A stretch of DNA of 64,000 nt from Aegilops tauschii subsp. strangulata. Lineage: Eukaryota; Streptophyta; Magnoliopsida; Poales; Poaceae. Position 1 is the stretch's first letter, and every line of letters starts with the position of its first letter. Location of the stretch: NCBI RefSeq assembly GCF_002575655.3, contig NC_053039.3:236446622-236510621 (forward strand), read 5' to 3'. A model generated the notes under the pieces. The model saw only the letters and a list, made by a program, of their open reading frames with translations. It was not told the origin of the DNA and did no database searches. Positions 48,501 to 53,972 of this stretch are shown here, one piece after another. Position numbers and translations under genes: made by a program.

Positions 48501-49919
48501 ACCAGACCCGGATGGATCATAGGGCCCTCCATGGATGCATCCCACCCAAGCGCGCCTTAAGGAAGGCCGGGCTCGGGCGGGTTGTGCGCGCTGAGCCGTT
48601 TCGATGAGATCGGCGCAGAGATCCGGCTCAGGGCCCGGCTCACCAATCTTGCCAATGAAAACATGAATTCCGCCGAAGGGGACCCGGTACCCGTACTCAA
48701 TTGAGCCGGCGTCGGGGCCCCAGTCTGCATCGTCGATGTAGAGCTTGCCGCGACGACTCTTGGTCATCCGGCCCACGGCGTATCCCTTGAGCCCTTCGAA
48801 GCTGCCCTTCAAGAACTCAAATCCACCGTGCGCTAGCCCCACAGTGGGCGCCAACTGTCGTGGAATTGTCACGGCAGATGTCCTCGGGCTAGGACTTAGT
48901 CGTGGAGCCATCGCAACTAGGAAGCTTGAAGGGGTTAATGTGGGACAAGGGACACGAGGGTTTATACTGGTTCGGCCCCTTACGGTGAAGGTAAAAGCCT
49001 ACGTCCAGTTGAGATGGTATTGATTAGGGTTACGATCACTAGGGAGCTAAACTTGCTATGCCCGGCTCTCGATGAGATTGTTCTTGTCCCTAAACCGCTG
49101 CCGGGTCGTCCCTTTATATAGGGAGGCTGACGCCCAGCAGCCCTTAGAGTCCCGGCCGGCTCATAAGAATGTCCGGCTCGGACTCTCAATATACTTGCGT
49201 TACACTACAAGTTCTACTATAACAATGATTGTAACTACGGGCCTTAAGCCATATCCGAGTCTCAGCCCATCTCTGGCCCATCGTCTTCAAACTTGGCTCC
49301 GGGCTTCTGGCAACGACCGCACGAGTAACCCGGCCCCTCCTGGCGGGTGATTCTAAGGTCTATATCCTCAACATTGACCGTGAGAGCTTATAATGGGCTA
49401 AGTTGGGACAACCCTGCAGGGTATTATCTTTCGAAAGCCGTGCCCGCGGTTATGAGGCAGATGGGAATTTGTTAATGTCCGGTTGTAGAGAACTTGACAC
49501 TTGACTTAATTAAAATACATCAACTGTGTGTGTAGCCGTGATGGTCTCTTTTCGGCGGAGTCCGGGAAGTGAACACGGTTCGGGTTATGAATGAACGTAA
49601 GTAGTTTCAGGATCACTTCTTGATCATTTCTAGCTTCGCGACCGTTGCGTTGCTTCTCTTCTCGCTCTCATTTGCATATGTTAGCCACCATATATGCTTA
49701 GTGCTTGCTGCAGCTCCACCTCATTACACCATCCTTTCCTATAAGCTTAAATAGTCTTGTCTCGCGGATGTGAGATTGCTGAGTCCTCGTGACTCACAGA
49801 TTCTACCTAAAACAGTTGCAGGTGCCGACGATGCCAGTGCAGATGACGCAACCGAGCTCAAGTGGGAGTTCGACGAGGAACGTGGTCGTTACTATGTTTC
49901 TTTTCTTGATGATCAGTAG
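33535..49919 (+). CDS. Three-exon reading frame inside the 4.2-kb unit
   Basis: Exon 1 is 33535-33904, exon 2 is 35455-35538 and exon 3 is 49822-49919. The introns follow AG|GT and a GC donor (GCAG|GCAAGA), with AG acceptors. Both junctions are phase 1, and the total is 552 bases, that is 183 residues plus TAG. Exon 1 is a Pro/Arg/Ala-rich, low-complexity product of GC-rich DNA. Exons 2 and 3 are acidic ([19 protein letters not shown], then [20 protein letters not shown]). The Tat element lies in intron 2. No domain is known to me. Exons 2 and 3 look more like real coding sequence than exon 1, whose donor is weak. Confidence 0.45.
33931..34048 (+). repeat. 59-bp tandem duplication
   Basis: TGCATTATGTGCTCATGT... 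begins at 33931 and again at 33990, and the two copies are almost identical, including ATCGCATCATATCGCATCGC. It lies in intron 1 of the frame above. Confidence 0.8.
36338..36855 (-). repeat. 3' LTR of the Tat element (518 bp)
   Basis: In window orientation it begins TGTCGTGGAATTGTCACGG and ends TATATCCTCAACA. A minus-strand TATATAAA (36595-36602) is the LTR promoter. It differs from the 5' LTR by five substitutions. Confidence 0.92.
36856..36866 (-). promoter_or_regulatory. Probable polypurine tract
   Basis: Minus-strand CTGGGGCCTAA directly precedes the 3' LTR. The purine run is short and interrupted, so the assignment rests mostly on position. Confidence 0.4.
37141..37148 (+). promoter_or_regulatory. 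TATA box of the antisense gene
   Basis: TATAAATA is followed by a CT-rich, initiator-like stretch. Transcription from about 37172 would give a 5'UTR exon to 37325, a GT-AG intron 37326-37923 (CCG|GTAAGT ... TCATAG|), and the ATG 17 bases later at 37940. It lies outside the LTR and drives the strand opposite to gag-pol. Confidence 0.65.
37940..41316 (+). pseudogene. Antisense accessory gene of the Tat element (PF04195-like), eight exons
   Basis: Exons are 37940-38833, 38919-39074, 39153-39254, 39312-39401, 39483-39547, 39620-40070, 40306-40582 and 40673-41316. All introns are GT-AG and all phases agree, giving about 892 codons. Exon 1 carries the 'putative gypsy type transposon' domain (FKSG-like start, [37 protein letters not shown]), which grasses carry antisense in Tat-lineage elements. 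A Lys/Ala-rich basic segment, acidic Ser patches, a Pro/Ala/Thr-rich linker, a coiled coil (exon 7) and a helical C-terminal domain follow. Two stops break it: TAG at 39624-39626 and TAA at 40435-40437. The function of the family is unknown; regulation of the element or antisense RNA are possibilities. Confidence 0.75.
41317..42392. other. Spacer between antisense gene and pol, with convergent 3' ends
   Basis: No gene. The antisense gene and pol converge here, so both 3'UTRs lie in this 1.1 kb. TTTTTGTAATAGAATA after 41370 is a plausible polyadenylation region for the + strand gene. The tandem repeat at 41840-42236 fills the right half. Confidence 0.6.
41840..42236. repeat. 193-bp tandem repeat with TTCGAATACGA motifs
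   Basis: CGACAGCTATGTTCTCTTTG starts at 41950 and again at 42143, each followed by GGTTCGAATACGACCCATG and then AAGCCCCCAAGTGA. TTCGAATACGA or a close variant occurs about six times. The array lies between the two converging genes. Confidence 0.8.
42393..45533 (-). CDS. pol: Pol polyprotein of the Tat element: RT, RNase H, aRNase H, integrase
   Basis: An open frame of 1,046 codons from the first Met, in the same frame as gag-pro. Reverse transcriptase has [12 protein letters not shown] near residue 75 and YVDD at 174-177. The following Gypsy RNase H (about 285-445) lacks its catalytic Asp: [13 protein letters not shown] stands where Y-x-D-A-S is usual. A second, archaeal-type RNase H (about 457-580) keeps D463 (HFDGS), E501 (AEYEAL), D525 (GDSDL) and D575 (NEAADAL). 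Integrase has the HHCC finger (ending CDGCQRF at 729-735) and D761, D820 and E856 with 35 residues between the last two. No chromodomain is seen. The frame ends LRPYYT. It acts in the element's virus-like particles and nucleus. Confidence 0.92.
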   Translation of the reverse strand: MPGVPRELAEHTLNVDPKFKPVRQFLRRFNEERRKAIGEEVARLLAAGFIVEVFHPEWLANPVLVLKKNGTWRMCVDYTDLNKACPADPFALARIDQIIDATAGCARLSFLDAYSGYHQIKMAVKDQEKTAFITPFGAFCYVSMPFGLKCAQATYQRCVQNCLHKQIGRNVHAYVDDIVVKSIKEETLIDDLRETFDNLRVYKMMLNPAKCVFGVPAGKLLGFLVSDRGIEANPEKIKAITSLAKPACINDVQRLAGRIAALSRFISRLGEKAMPLYQLMKKTDNFVWNDAANTAFEDLKKQLAEPPVLAAPVDKEPLLLYVAANARAVSVAIVVERKEEGKEHPVQRPVYYVSEVLIESKQRYPHWQKLVYGVFMASRKLKHYFQGHPITVVSSAPHGDIIQNREATGRIAKWAIELGPHGLKYVPRTAVKSQALVDFINDWTESQVPEQKPDNTYWTIHFDGSRQLEGSGAGVVLASPKGDKFHYVLRLMFPCTNNAAEYEALLHGLRMAKEMSLSRVRCFGDSDLVAQQVSGKWDSKDPLMAAYRREVDAIAWHFQGYQVEHIDRRKNEAADALSRLGSQRKPVPPNTFLDVLYNPSVKLPIEEDLAVPDPEARLVAALHVIPDWTMPYLAYMTRGELPEDETLARQITRRAKSMIIIDGELHHRSVTGAFQRCVSPEEGQEILCEIHEGDCGHHAGSKSLVAKAFRHGFYWLTAHADAEDLVSKCDGCQRFSRRAHVPAQELRMIPITWPFAVWGLDMVGPFKRPKDKKTHLLVAVDKFTKWVEAEPVSKCDAATAVQFMKKVIFRFGFPHSIITDNGTNLSKGAMEEFCQREHIRLDVSSVAHPQSNGQAERANQEILKGIKPRLLVPLQRTPGCWVEELPSVLWSINTTPNRSTGFMPFFMVYGAEAVLPSDIRHDSPRVAAYVETDNEQARQDALDLLDEQRDVAAARSAIYQQDLRRYHSRRVKSRVFQEGDLVLRLIQDQIDAHKLSPPWEGPFVVSKNLHNGSYYLIDIREHKDSRKSEEETHWPWNIAQLRPYYT
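45597..48767 (-). CDS. gag-pro: Gag-protease of the Tat element
   Basis: The first good ATG after the primer site is at 48765-48767 ([13 protein letters not shown]); the open frame extends further upstream into the LTR, but that start would cross the primer site. There are 1,056 codons. A long Pro/Gln-rich N-terminal region precedes the retrotransposon gag domain ([16 protein letters not shown] ... [13 protein letters not shown]). A Cys/His segment ([18 protein letters not shown]) and a Gly-rich stretch follow. The aspartic protease has its active Asp at about residue 865 ([11 protein letters not shown]) with the usual [11 protein letters not shown] later. The frame stops at TAG (45597-45599), in frame with pol and 22 codons before pol's first Met. 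Confidence 0.88.
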   Translation of the reverse strand: MTKSRRGKLYIDDADWGPDAGSIEYGYRVPFGGIHVFIGKIGEPGPEPDLCADLIETAQRAQPARARPSLRRAWVGCIHGGPYDPSGSGDEAAAGSDGESATDESNSLYQLQDGRLMGYSDGDSIPDPFEPPSQVGVFMAGAQPVQNPTAGAGNPVPSPAQVLMDLTDKMTALLTATVDPVDQAQHDAEVAQLKLDLIKAKEDLAAEGIRLAAERAALDAQTQLIQAQSFQLTMDQNAANEVMRRRHQKAQSRLPPVYDPRNLFNTPGAGSSNPPEVIAPGSGPLIQPRVMGPPQVPPAPPQYVPIPPGHYNNPLENMVAAAARLAALPVDGDSPTAIEIRRVRELLQTALAQQEAYSYSRDRMHSTPRPGQSPSYSRHMVSATGSSNVRRHDPPPGHGPAHNGAFYAADQARQEAEQVPQLMAYQTPSAYPTTSIDVGIPTRTGGVPCLVPAIRNERLPKDFKGPRKVPNYTADLQPAAWIESYEMAMELLEVSEAAMAKYFTMMLDGIARTWLKGLPPNSIGSWAELKARFIQNFKDTCRQSMSIVDLTNCKQQEGESTTHWVRRVKEIIHSSDKMDAGSAVLMLEQNCRFVPLKMKLGRLKRDCSDMGTLMAALVKYADSDGTKDPPSDDERTGKGKKNGNGKGPQFNPGNQGGGKRKADGRLEFVANASAQGNNQRRKGRPPPRGGGSGPSLEQLLNEPCPRHGSREKPATHLWKDCAIMKAFKNYNGPGGGSGGGGSGAGGFHGPGGGSNSGPQNDQGGFNQQYSQGHQQQQGGYQTNPKQLSGGQYHVFTTSLCKRDQKLHKRAVNAVEPAVPHYLRWSEQPIVWSREDHPPRVDNPGHLALVVAPQVGGYKFTKVLMDGGNSINILYYETFRRMGLVDKNLSQSNTIFHGVVPGKSAYPVGKIKLEVAFGDENNYRVEKLTFVVVKIRSPYHAIFGRPAYAKFMARPCYVYLQLKMPGHNGTITVHGSRKVALECEEGDTAYAESVCNTEELKFYKDNVDPTDMTSLKKPTTENEPAMKFKSADETKLVDFVPGDSSQQFSISANLDPK
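48837..48853 (-). promoter_or_regulatory. Primer binding site, tRNA-Lys type
   Basis: Minus-strand TGGCGCCCACTGTGGGG begins two bases inside the 5' LTR border. It matches the complement of the 3' end of plant tRNA-Lys (TGGCGCCCACCGTGGGG from memory of that tRNA) with one mismatch. Confidence 0.75.
48856..49373 (-). repeat. 5' LTR of the Tat element (518 bp)
   Basis: It has the same ends as the copy at 36338-36855. A minus-strand TATATAAA is at 49113-49120. Five differences from the other LTR were seen: near the start (TTC/GTC), in GATCAC(C/T)AGGG, in TTGC(C/G)TTAC, in ATCCG(G/A)GTC and in CTTCT(A/G)GCA. Confidence 0.92.
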
Positions 49920-50199
49920 TGGAGCCCAGTTGGGACGATCGGGGATCTAGCATTTGGGGTTATCTTATTTTCATTTGGTTTTGACCGTAGTCGGTCTATG
50001 TGTGGATTTTGGATGATGTATGATTTAATTTATGTATTGTGTGAAGTGGCGATTGTAAGCCAACTCTCGTTATCCCATTCTTGTTCATTACATGGGATTG
50101 TGTGAAGATGACCCTTCTTGCGACAATACCTACAATGCGGTTATGCCTCTAAGTCGTGCCTCGACACGTGGGAGATATAGCCGCATCGTGGGCGTTACA

Positions 50200-50836
50200 G
50201 GCCTCCAGCTACTCGTTCACGCGGAGCGTGCGGGCGCTCTGCACGGATGAGAGCACCGCCCGGTTCAAGTCGAGGACGTCCGGTTCTGCCTGCAGGAGGG
50301 CCTTGATGGCAGCGGCATCCGCGCGCTCCGCGTTGAGTTGAGCCTCCGCCGCCCGGTTCAAGTCGAGGACGTCCGGTTCCGCCTGCAGGAGGGCCTCGAT
50401 GGCAGCGGCATCCGCGCGCTCCGCGTCGAGTTGAGCCTCCACCGCCCGGTTCAAGTCGAGGACGTCCGGTTTTGCCTGCAGGAGGGCCTCGATGGCAGAG
50501 GCATCCGCGTGCTCCACCTCAAGTTGAGCCTCCGCCGCCCGGTTCACATCCACGACATCCGGTTCCGCCTGCGGGAGAGCCTCGATGGCAGCGGCATGCG
50601 CGCGCTCCGCGTCGAGTTGAGCCTCTGCCTCCCGGTCCTCCTTTAGTATCGCCAGGTTGAACCGTTGGTCCACCTGCACCATGGGGGACCCGGACGCCGG
50701 CACAAAGTCTATGTCCATCGTCTCATACCCATCGGGGGCCTTGGGAATGGAGGTCTGTGGCGCCGACCGCCGCCATGATTTCTGCGCGGCGCTCCGGCGT
50801 CAGCATCTTGTAGTACGTGATCTTGCGGCGCACCAT
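50200..50836 (-). pseudogene. 5' part of the split 31-residue-repeat protein gene
   Basis: The likely start is ATG at 50836 (MVRRKITYYKMLTPERRAEI). The frame shifts near 50757-50765, then continues from MDIDFVPASGSPMVQVDQRF at 50718. Four repeats of about 31 residues follow, of the form (A/V)EAQLxAExADAAAIEALLQ then AxPDVLDLNRA, a likely helical array. A TAG (50209-50211) comes three codons before the GGCCT duplication where the 4.2-kb unit is inserted. The remaining 31 codons are at 32810-32905. There are at least three lesions: frameshift, stop and a 17-kb insertion. No function is recognised. Confidence 0.6.
50258..50637 (-). repeat. 93-bp coding tandem repeat, four copies
   Basis: The + strand phrase CCGCCCGGTTCAAGTCGAGG recurs at about 50258, 50351, 50444 and 50537 (the last copy diverged to TTCACATCC), an exact 93-bp period. 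The period is a multiple of three, so copy-number change keeps the frame. Confidence 0.85.
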
Positions 50837-51357
50837 GGCTTTCCGGCGAACTAGGGGACGCTTGATGTGGGCTAGGGGATCGAAAGGTGGGGGAATGGGC
50901 TGGAGAGGAGGTGTGGTTTTGGGGCAGTGGCTGGCATAGGCCGAGCAGCGAAGGTTCTGGTGTGAATAGTGGTTCCGGTGACGACCGGTCAATCGGTTTT
51001 GACTGTACATCGCTCTTGTCGCGTTCGCGTTGCACCCCGGCACGCTGCACCCTCCATGTCGCTCACCGAATGGAACGCGCTTCGTCTTGCGTGTTCGCTC
51101 ACTTGTGGGACCTAGTTGAGAGCAAACCGACGTCCCTCCCCCTCCCCGCCCGCGTCATTTATACTACCACTCCCTCCGTTTTATGCGGAGTAAATAAAAA
51201 CAGAGGGAGTATACTATGGATGAGGATCCCCTGACGTGGCCGAACCCATTGAGTAACTGACATGCGGGGCCTAGCAAGCATGGGGTCCGCCAGTAAGTGA
51301 AAGAAAGGGAGGGTAAGGCAGGGATACCTATGTCAGAGGATCCACTTCCACTACTAC
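50837..51357. other. Upstream region of the split gene; promoter-like repeat and MITE stub
   Basis: The segment from about 51008 to 51150 (CGCGTTGCACCCC ... GGAACGCGCTT ... CACTTGTGGGACC) resembles 32390-32560 and 54400-54595. No gene is seen. A 40-bp Stowaway stub is at 51170-51209. Confidence 0.45.
51170..51209. mobile_element. 40-bp Stowaway stub (two terminal repeats only)
   Basis: CTCCCTCCGTTTTATG is followed almost at once by AATAAAAACAGAGGGAG. The two ends of a Stowaway MITE remain and the interior is missing. TA follows on the right; on the left the flank is CA. Confidence 0.6.
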
Positions 51358-51852
51358 TCCCTCCTTCCATCTACAAGGCCTAATGCATTTTTCGAGGCTA
51401 ACTTTGACCAAATGTTAGAGTAATAATATATGACATGCAACTTACACAAAGCATACGGTCAAATTCGTATGTGAAAGGAGCTTCCAATCATATAATTTTC
51501 ACATTATACATCTCATGTAGTATTAATCTTGTCAATAGTCAATGGTGGTTTTGAAAAACGCATTAGAGCATGGTTAATAATATAGCCAGCCGATGGCTAT
51601 AAGGAATTGCCATGTCATCTATAGCCATCATCTATATGCACCCATACAATAGTGTGGCTATATGGTTGGCTATTTCCTGCAAAAAAAAGGTTGGCTTGTA
51701 CTTTTTTCCATCTCCTCTCTATCCCTTCCTTCATATTTATTGTATTTAACTAGGAATGTGTATATAGCTAGGCTCTTGCATGAGAGCTCACTCCCTTTAC
51801 TTTTTCACATCTCTCTCCTCCACATAGGCCCTATATAAATGGAAGGAGGGAG
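51358..51852. mobile_element. Stowaway MITE interrupted by a second insertion
   Basis: It starts CTCCCTCCTTCCATCTACAA and ends ATAAATGGAAGGAGGGAG, and is flanked by TA on both sides. Arms CTAATGCATTTTTC and GAAAAACGCATTAG continue the inverted repeat up to 51566. The final right arm (GGCCCTATATAAATGG) resumes only at 51827. Confidence 0.75.
51567..51826. mobile_element. About 260-bp insertion within the Stowaway MITE
   Basis: GAGCATGGTTAATAATATAG ... CTCTCTCCTCCACATA interrupts the MITE. The left flank ends TTA and the right ends ATA, which would suit a 3-bp PIF/Harbinger target, but terminal inverted repeats are not clear. Confidence 0.45.
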
Positions 51853-51854
51853 TA

Positions 51855-52440
51855 CTATGAGCACTGCATACTCTACTACAGATGTTGTCAGTACTCCACT
51901 AGTATTATTGGACAGGGAGCTTAAAAAAGTTACTATTGGACTGGCTATACGTGGCGAAATCCTAGTAGGAAGAGCATGCGCGAGAACAAGCACATTCTCG
52001 TGGTTGAAAACAAATTGGAAACCATGTATGTTTGAATACAAATCTAGGAGTATGTACGAATCTAACAATATCAATTGGGCGTTGTTCAACGTTGATACTT
52101 TTTTCTGTAAGTTTGATCAAATTAGAGATACTTTGACTACACATAAAACTTATATGTAAACTAGAAAGGATCGGAGGGAGTATATTGTACGTTCAAGAGA
52201 GAAACGAACATTGAATACCGTTTATATATGATTTGTGGATGCTATGATCACCGGTTCAAAATTTTGAATCCGCCTTAGGTATCACACATGCACCCACTCG
52301 TTCTCTCCCGATTTCATCTCGGGGTCCGGAGAACATTGAATACACTTTATATATGATTTGTGAATACGTTCGTTTCGCTTATGAACGTACAATATACTCC
52401 CTCTGATCCACACAGACCCCCCCCCCCCCCCCGCCGGTCA
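51855..52440. other. Partial Stowaway ends around a palindromic segment
   Basis: A Stowaway right half (TTTGATCAAATTAGAGA ... GGATCGGAGGGAG, to 52180) and a left end (CTCCCTCTGATCC, from 52397) face away from each other. Between them lie inverted arms TATTGTACGTTC and GAACGTACAATA and a direct repeat of GAACATTGAATAC...TTTATATATGATTTGTG (about 52207 and 52333). A C run of about 20 follows at 52411-52430. No gene. Confidence 0.55.
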
Positions 52441-52755
52441 TTTCTATCATAGAAACAGAGCAAACCTTCATCTCCTTGCACGACACGCAATTGATCTCTC
52501 AACATCAATCGATCTCGTCAAGATGTGTCGGGGCATGAACCGAATGGGATGTCAAAACTAAGACGGGAAGCGACACGTAGTGGAGGCAAAGTGAAACTTT
52601 AAACGAACCGTTTGTTTGTATGCATGTCGGACAAATTACAACATTGGAAATACAAGCATGGTATAGGCCCACATGCGAATGATACTCGGCGGAATGTTCA
52701 AATGAGGCATGCGGGAGCGACACGCTCATCGTCGCTTTACACGGTCGGTTTCAGT

Positions 52756-52851
52756 GTGCCGAGGGTGGCGTTAGCGCTGTGGCACGACCAGCAGATCAAC
52801 ACCCAGCTCGTCGAGGATGCACGAGGCGCCGAAGTGCGCGTGCATCGCGAC
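52756..52851 (+). pseudogene. UDP-glycosyltransferase relic (end of the PSPG box)
   Basis: One frame reads VPRVALALWHDQQINTQLVE followed by DARGAEVRVHRD. This matches the end of the plant UGT signature and what follows it (G-V-P-x-V-A-x-P-x-W-x-D-Q-x-x-N-A-x-L-V-E ... G-x-x-V-R). The conserved PLW Pro is Ala and the DQxxNA Ala is Thr. The upstream W-x-P-Q and HCGWNS parts are missing. It is an isolated fragment of about 32 codons and cannot be active. Confidence 0.55.
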
Positions 52852-53234
52852 GCATCCGCGGAGTGGTGTAGCGCGGCCAACTGCATCCCTAGGACCTGAG
52901 ACCATGCCGGGTCGTCTTGCTTTTTCAATGACATGTGGGGTCGCATGTGAGCAAAGGGCATCTCCAACGTTGCCACGACCGCAGCTGACCACCCTGGCAC
53001 ACCAAAAACTCTCGTCCCTTGCGCGGTGCGTTCCTAGCCGGTGCCAGCTGCCCGCATTCATGCCGTCCGTCCGTATGCCGTCGTTAAGAGGCTCGGTGCC
53101 CGAGGAACCAACTCCAGCGACTTAATGACACACCCGGACGCTTGGCCTCACCGAAATGCGCTACTTAAAGCGGCAACGCCCAGCTAACCTCCACACCATA
53201 GCGCATCGTCCTGCTACCTGGCACCACATCCGCC
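52852..53234. other. No gene recognised
   Basis: GC-balanced DNA downstream of the glycosyltransferase relic. Overlapping short frames on both strands resemble nothing I know. Confidence 0.4.
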
Positions 53235-53471
53235 ATGATCGCGAGCGCGAATGCTCTGCGGGAGAGCTTGTCTTCGGGGATGAAGCTCGAGGTCGCCTAC
53301 CTCGCTCAAGTCACCGCTCGTGACGCAATAGCAGCGTAGCCGGACGCGGACACGACCGCACAAGCGGTGGCCATGCTGGCGGCCGACAACGGGAGCACCG
53401 TCAGCCACCCGTCCTACTTGCCGCCGTCCAATGTCCGGCACCGCCGAGGTCGGGGACTCCTCCGAGGATGA
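53235..53471 (+). pseudogene. Fragment of an unknown host-type gene
   Basis: From ATG at 53235 the frame reads MIASANALRESLSSGMKLEV, then meets TAG at 53337-53339. It stays open with coding-like codon use to TGA at 53469-53471 (SHPSYLPPSNVRHRRGRG). A 3'UTR-like AT-rich tail (TGTCCTATAAAAGTTTGAAATG) follows near 53660. It looks like the 3' part of a retro-copied or captured gene; the family is not recognised. Confidence 0.35.
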
Positions 53472-53764
53472 GTAGGGCATGGGAGGCGACAGGGCATGGT
53501 GTGCCAACTGGCCGGTCTGTTTCCCGTGTTCTACTCTTCCTTGCCGGAGACCGCACCTTCACTTCACGGGTCTTGAACCCCGCACCCGTACATGGAGATC
53601 ACAGATGGAGGACGTCGGTCGCCGCCGTAGAATAGGTTTAGGGTCGCGTTTCTTTTATTTTTCTGTCCTATAAAAGTTTGAAATGTAATGAAAATCCGCC
53701 GTGTTTGCATTAATATCGGCCGGTGTATATGAACTTTCACAATAATATAGTATATTGTAGAGTA

Positions 53765-53972
53765 CTAGCAAGATGCCCTTTCGTTGCTCGGAACATCAAG
53801 ATCTTGTGGGAGAAAAGGATGAACAAGGGAAGGCCATATCTGCAAATGTGGAGAGGGGTGCGGGTAAATTGTCATAGTTTCCTTCCTATCCGTTAGATAT
53901 AGATCGGACGACCTATGTTGCAGGATGGCAGGCACACCATCATCACCAACTTTGCTTTTTATTGAACCGAGA
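53765..53972 (-). mobile_element. Second Helitron copy, about 208 bp
   Basis: Read on the minus strand it ends GGGCATCTTGCTAG before T, and its body (GTTGGTGATGATGGTGTGCC ... AGATCTTG) matches the unit at 29248-29905. The 3' hairpin has decayed (GAGCAACGAAAGG). The 5' end is TCTCGGTTCAATAAAAAG, changed from the other copies. Confidence 0.6.

Larger units (their letters stand above)
36338..49373 (-). mobile_element. Complete Tat-lineage Gypsy retrotransposon
   Basis: The 13,036-bp element has two 518-bp LTRs and the 5-bp target duplication TTGAC at 36333-36337 and 49374-49378. On the minus strand the order is 5' LTR, tRNA-Lys primer site, gag-pro, pol (RT, RNase H, second RNase H, integrase), a spacer with tandem repeats, an antisense spliced gene, polypurine tract and 3' LTR. 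The archaeal-type second RNase H and the antisense PF04195-like gene are marks of the Tat lineage (Grande, RIRE2 and relatives). The LTRs differ at only 5 of 518 sites, so the insertion is recent. Confidence 0.9.
32911..50199 (+). mobile_element. 4,248-bp TGTAAC...GTTACA unit (solo LTR-like), split by a Tat element
   Basis: It starts TGTAACACCCCGGATGTAAC at 32911 and ends GTGGGCGTTACA at 50199. It is flanked by GGCCT at 32906-32910 and 50200-50204. Its own parts are 32911-36337 and 49379-50199; the Tat element plus one TSD copy is extra. TG...CA ends, a 5-bp duplication and no second copy point to a solo LTR of a large-LTR Gypsy family, perhaps Del/Tekay-like. A TATATAAA at 33448-33455 puts transcription on the + strand. 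The terminal text TGTAAC(A/G)CCC is also inverted at the two ends. Confidence 0.75.

Noticed and set aside
48768..48911. Upstream extension of the gag frame into the LTR
   Set aside because: A start there would place coding sequence across the tRNA primer site and LTR edge. The ATG at 48767 is the more likely start.
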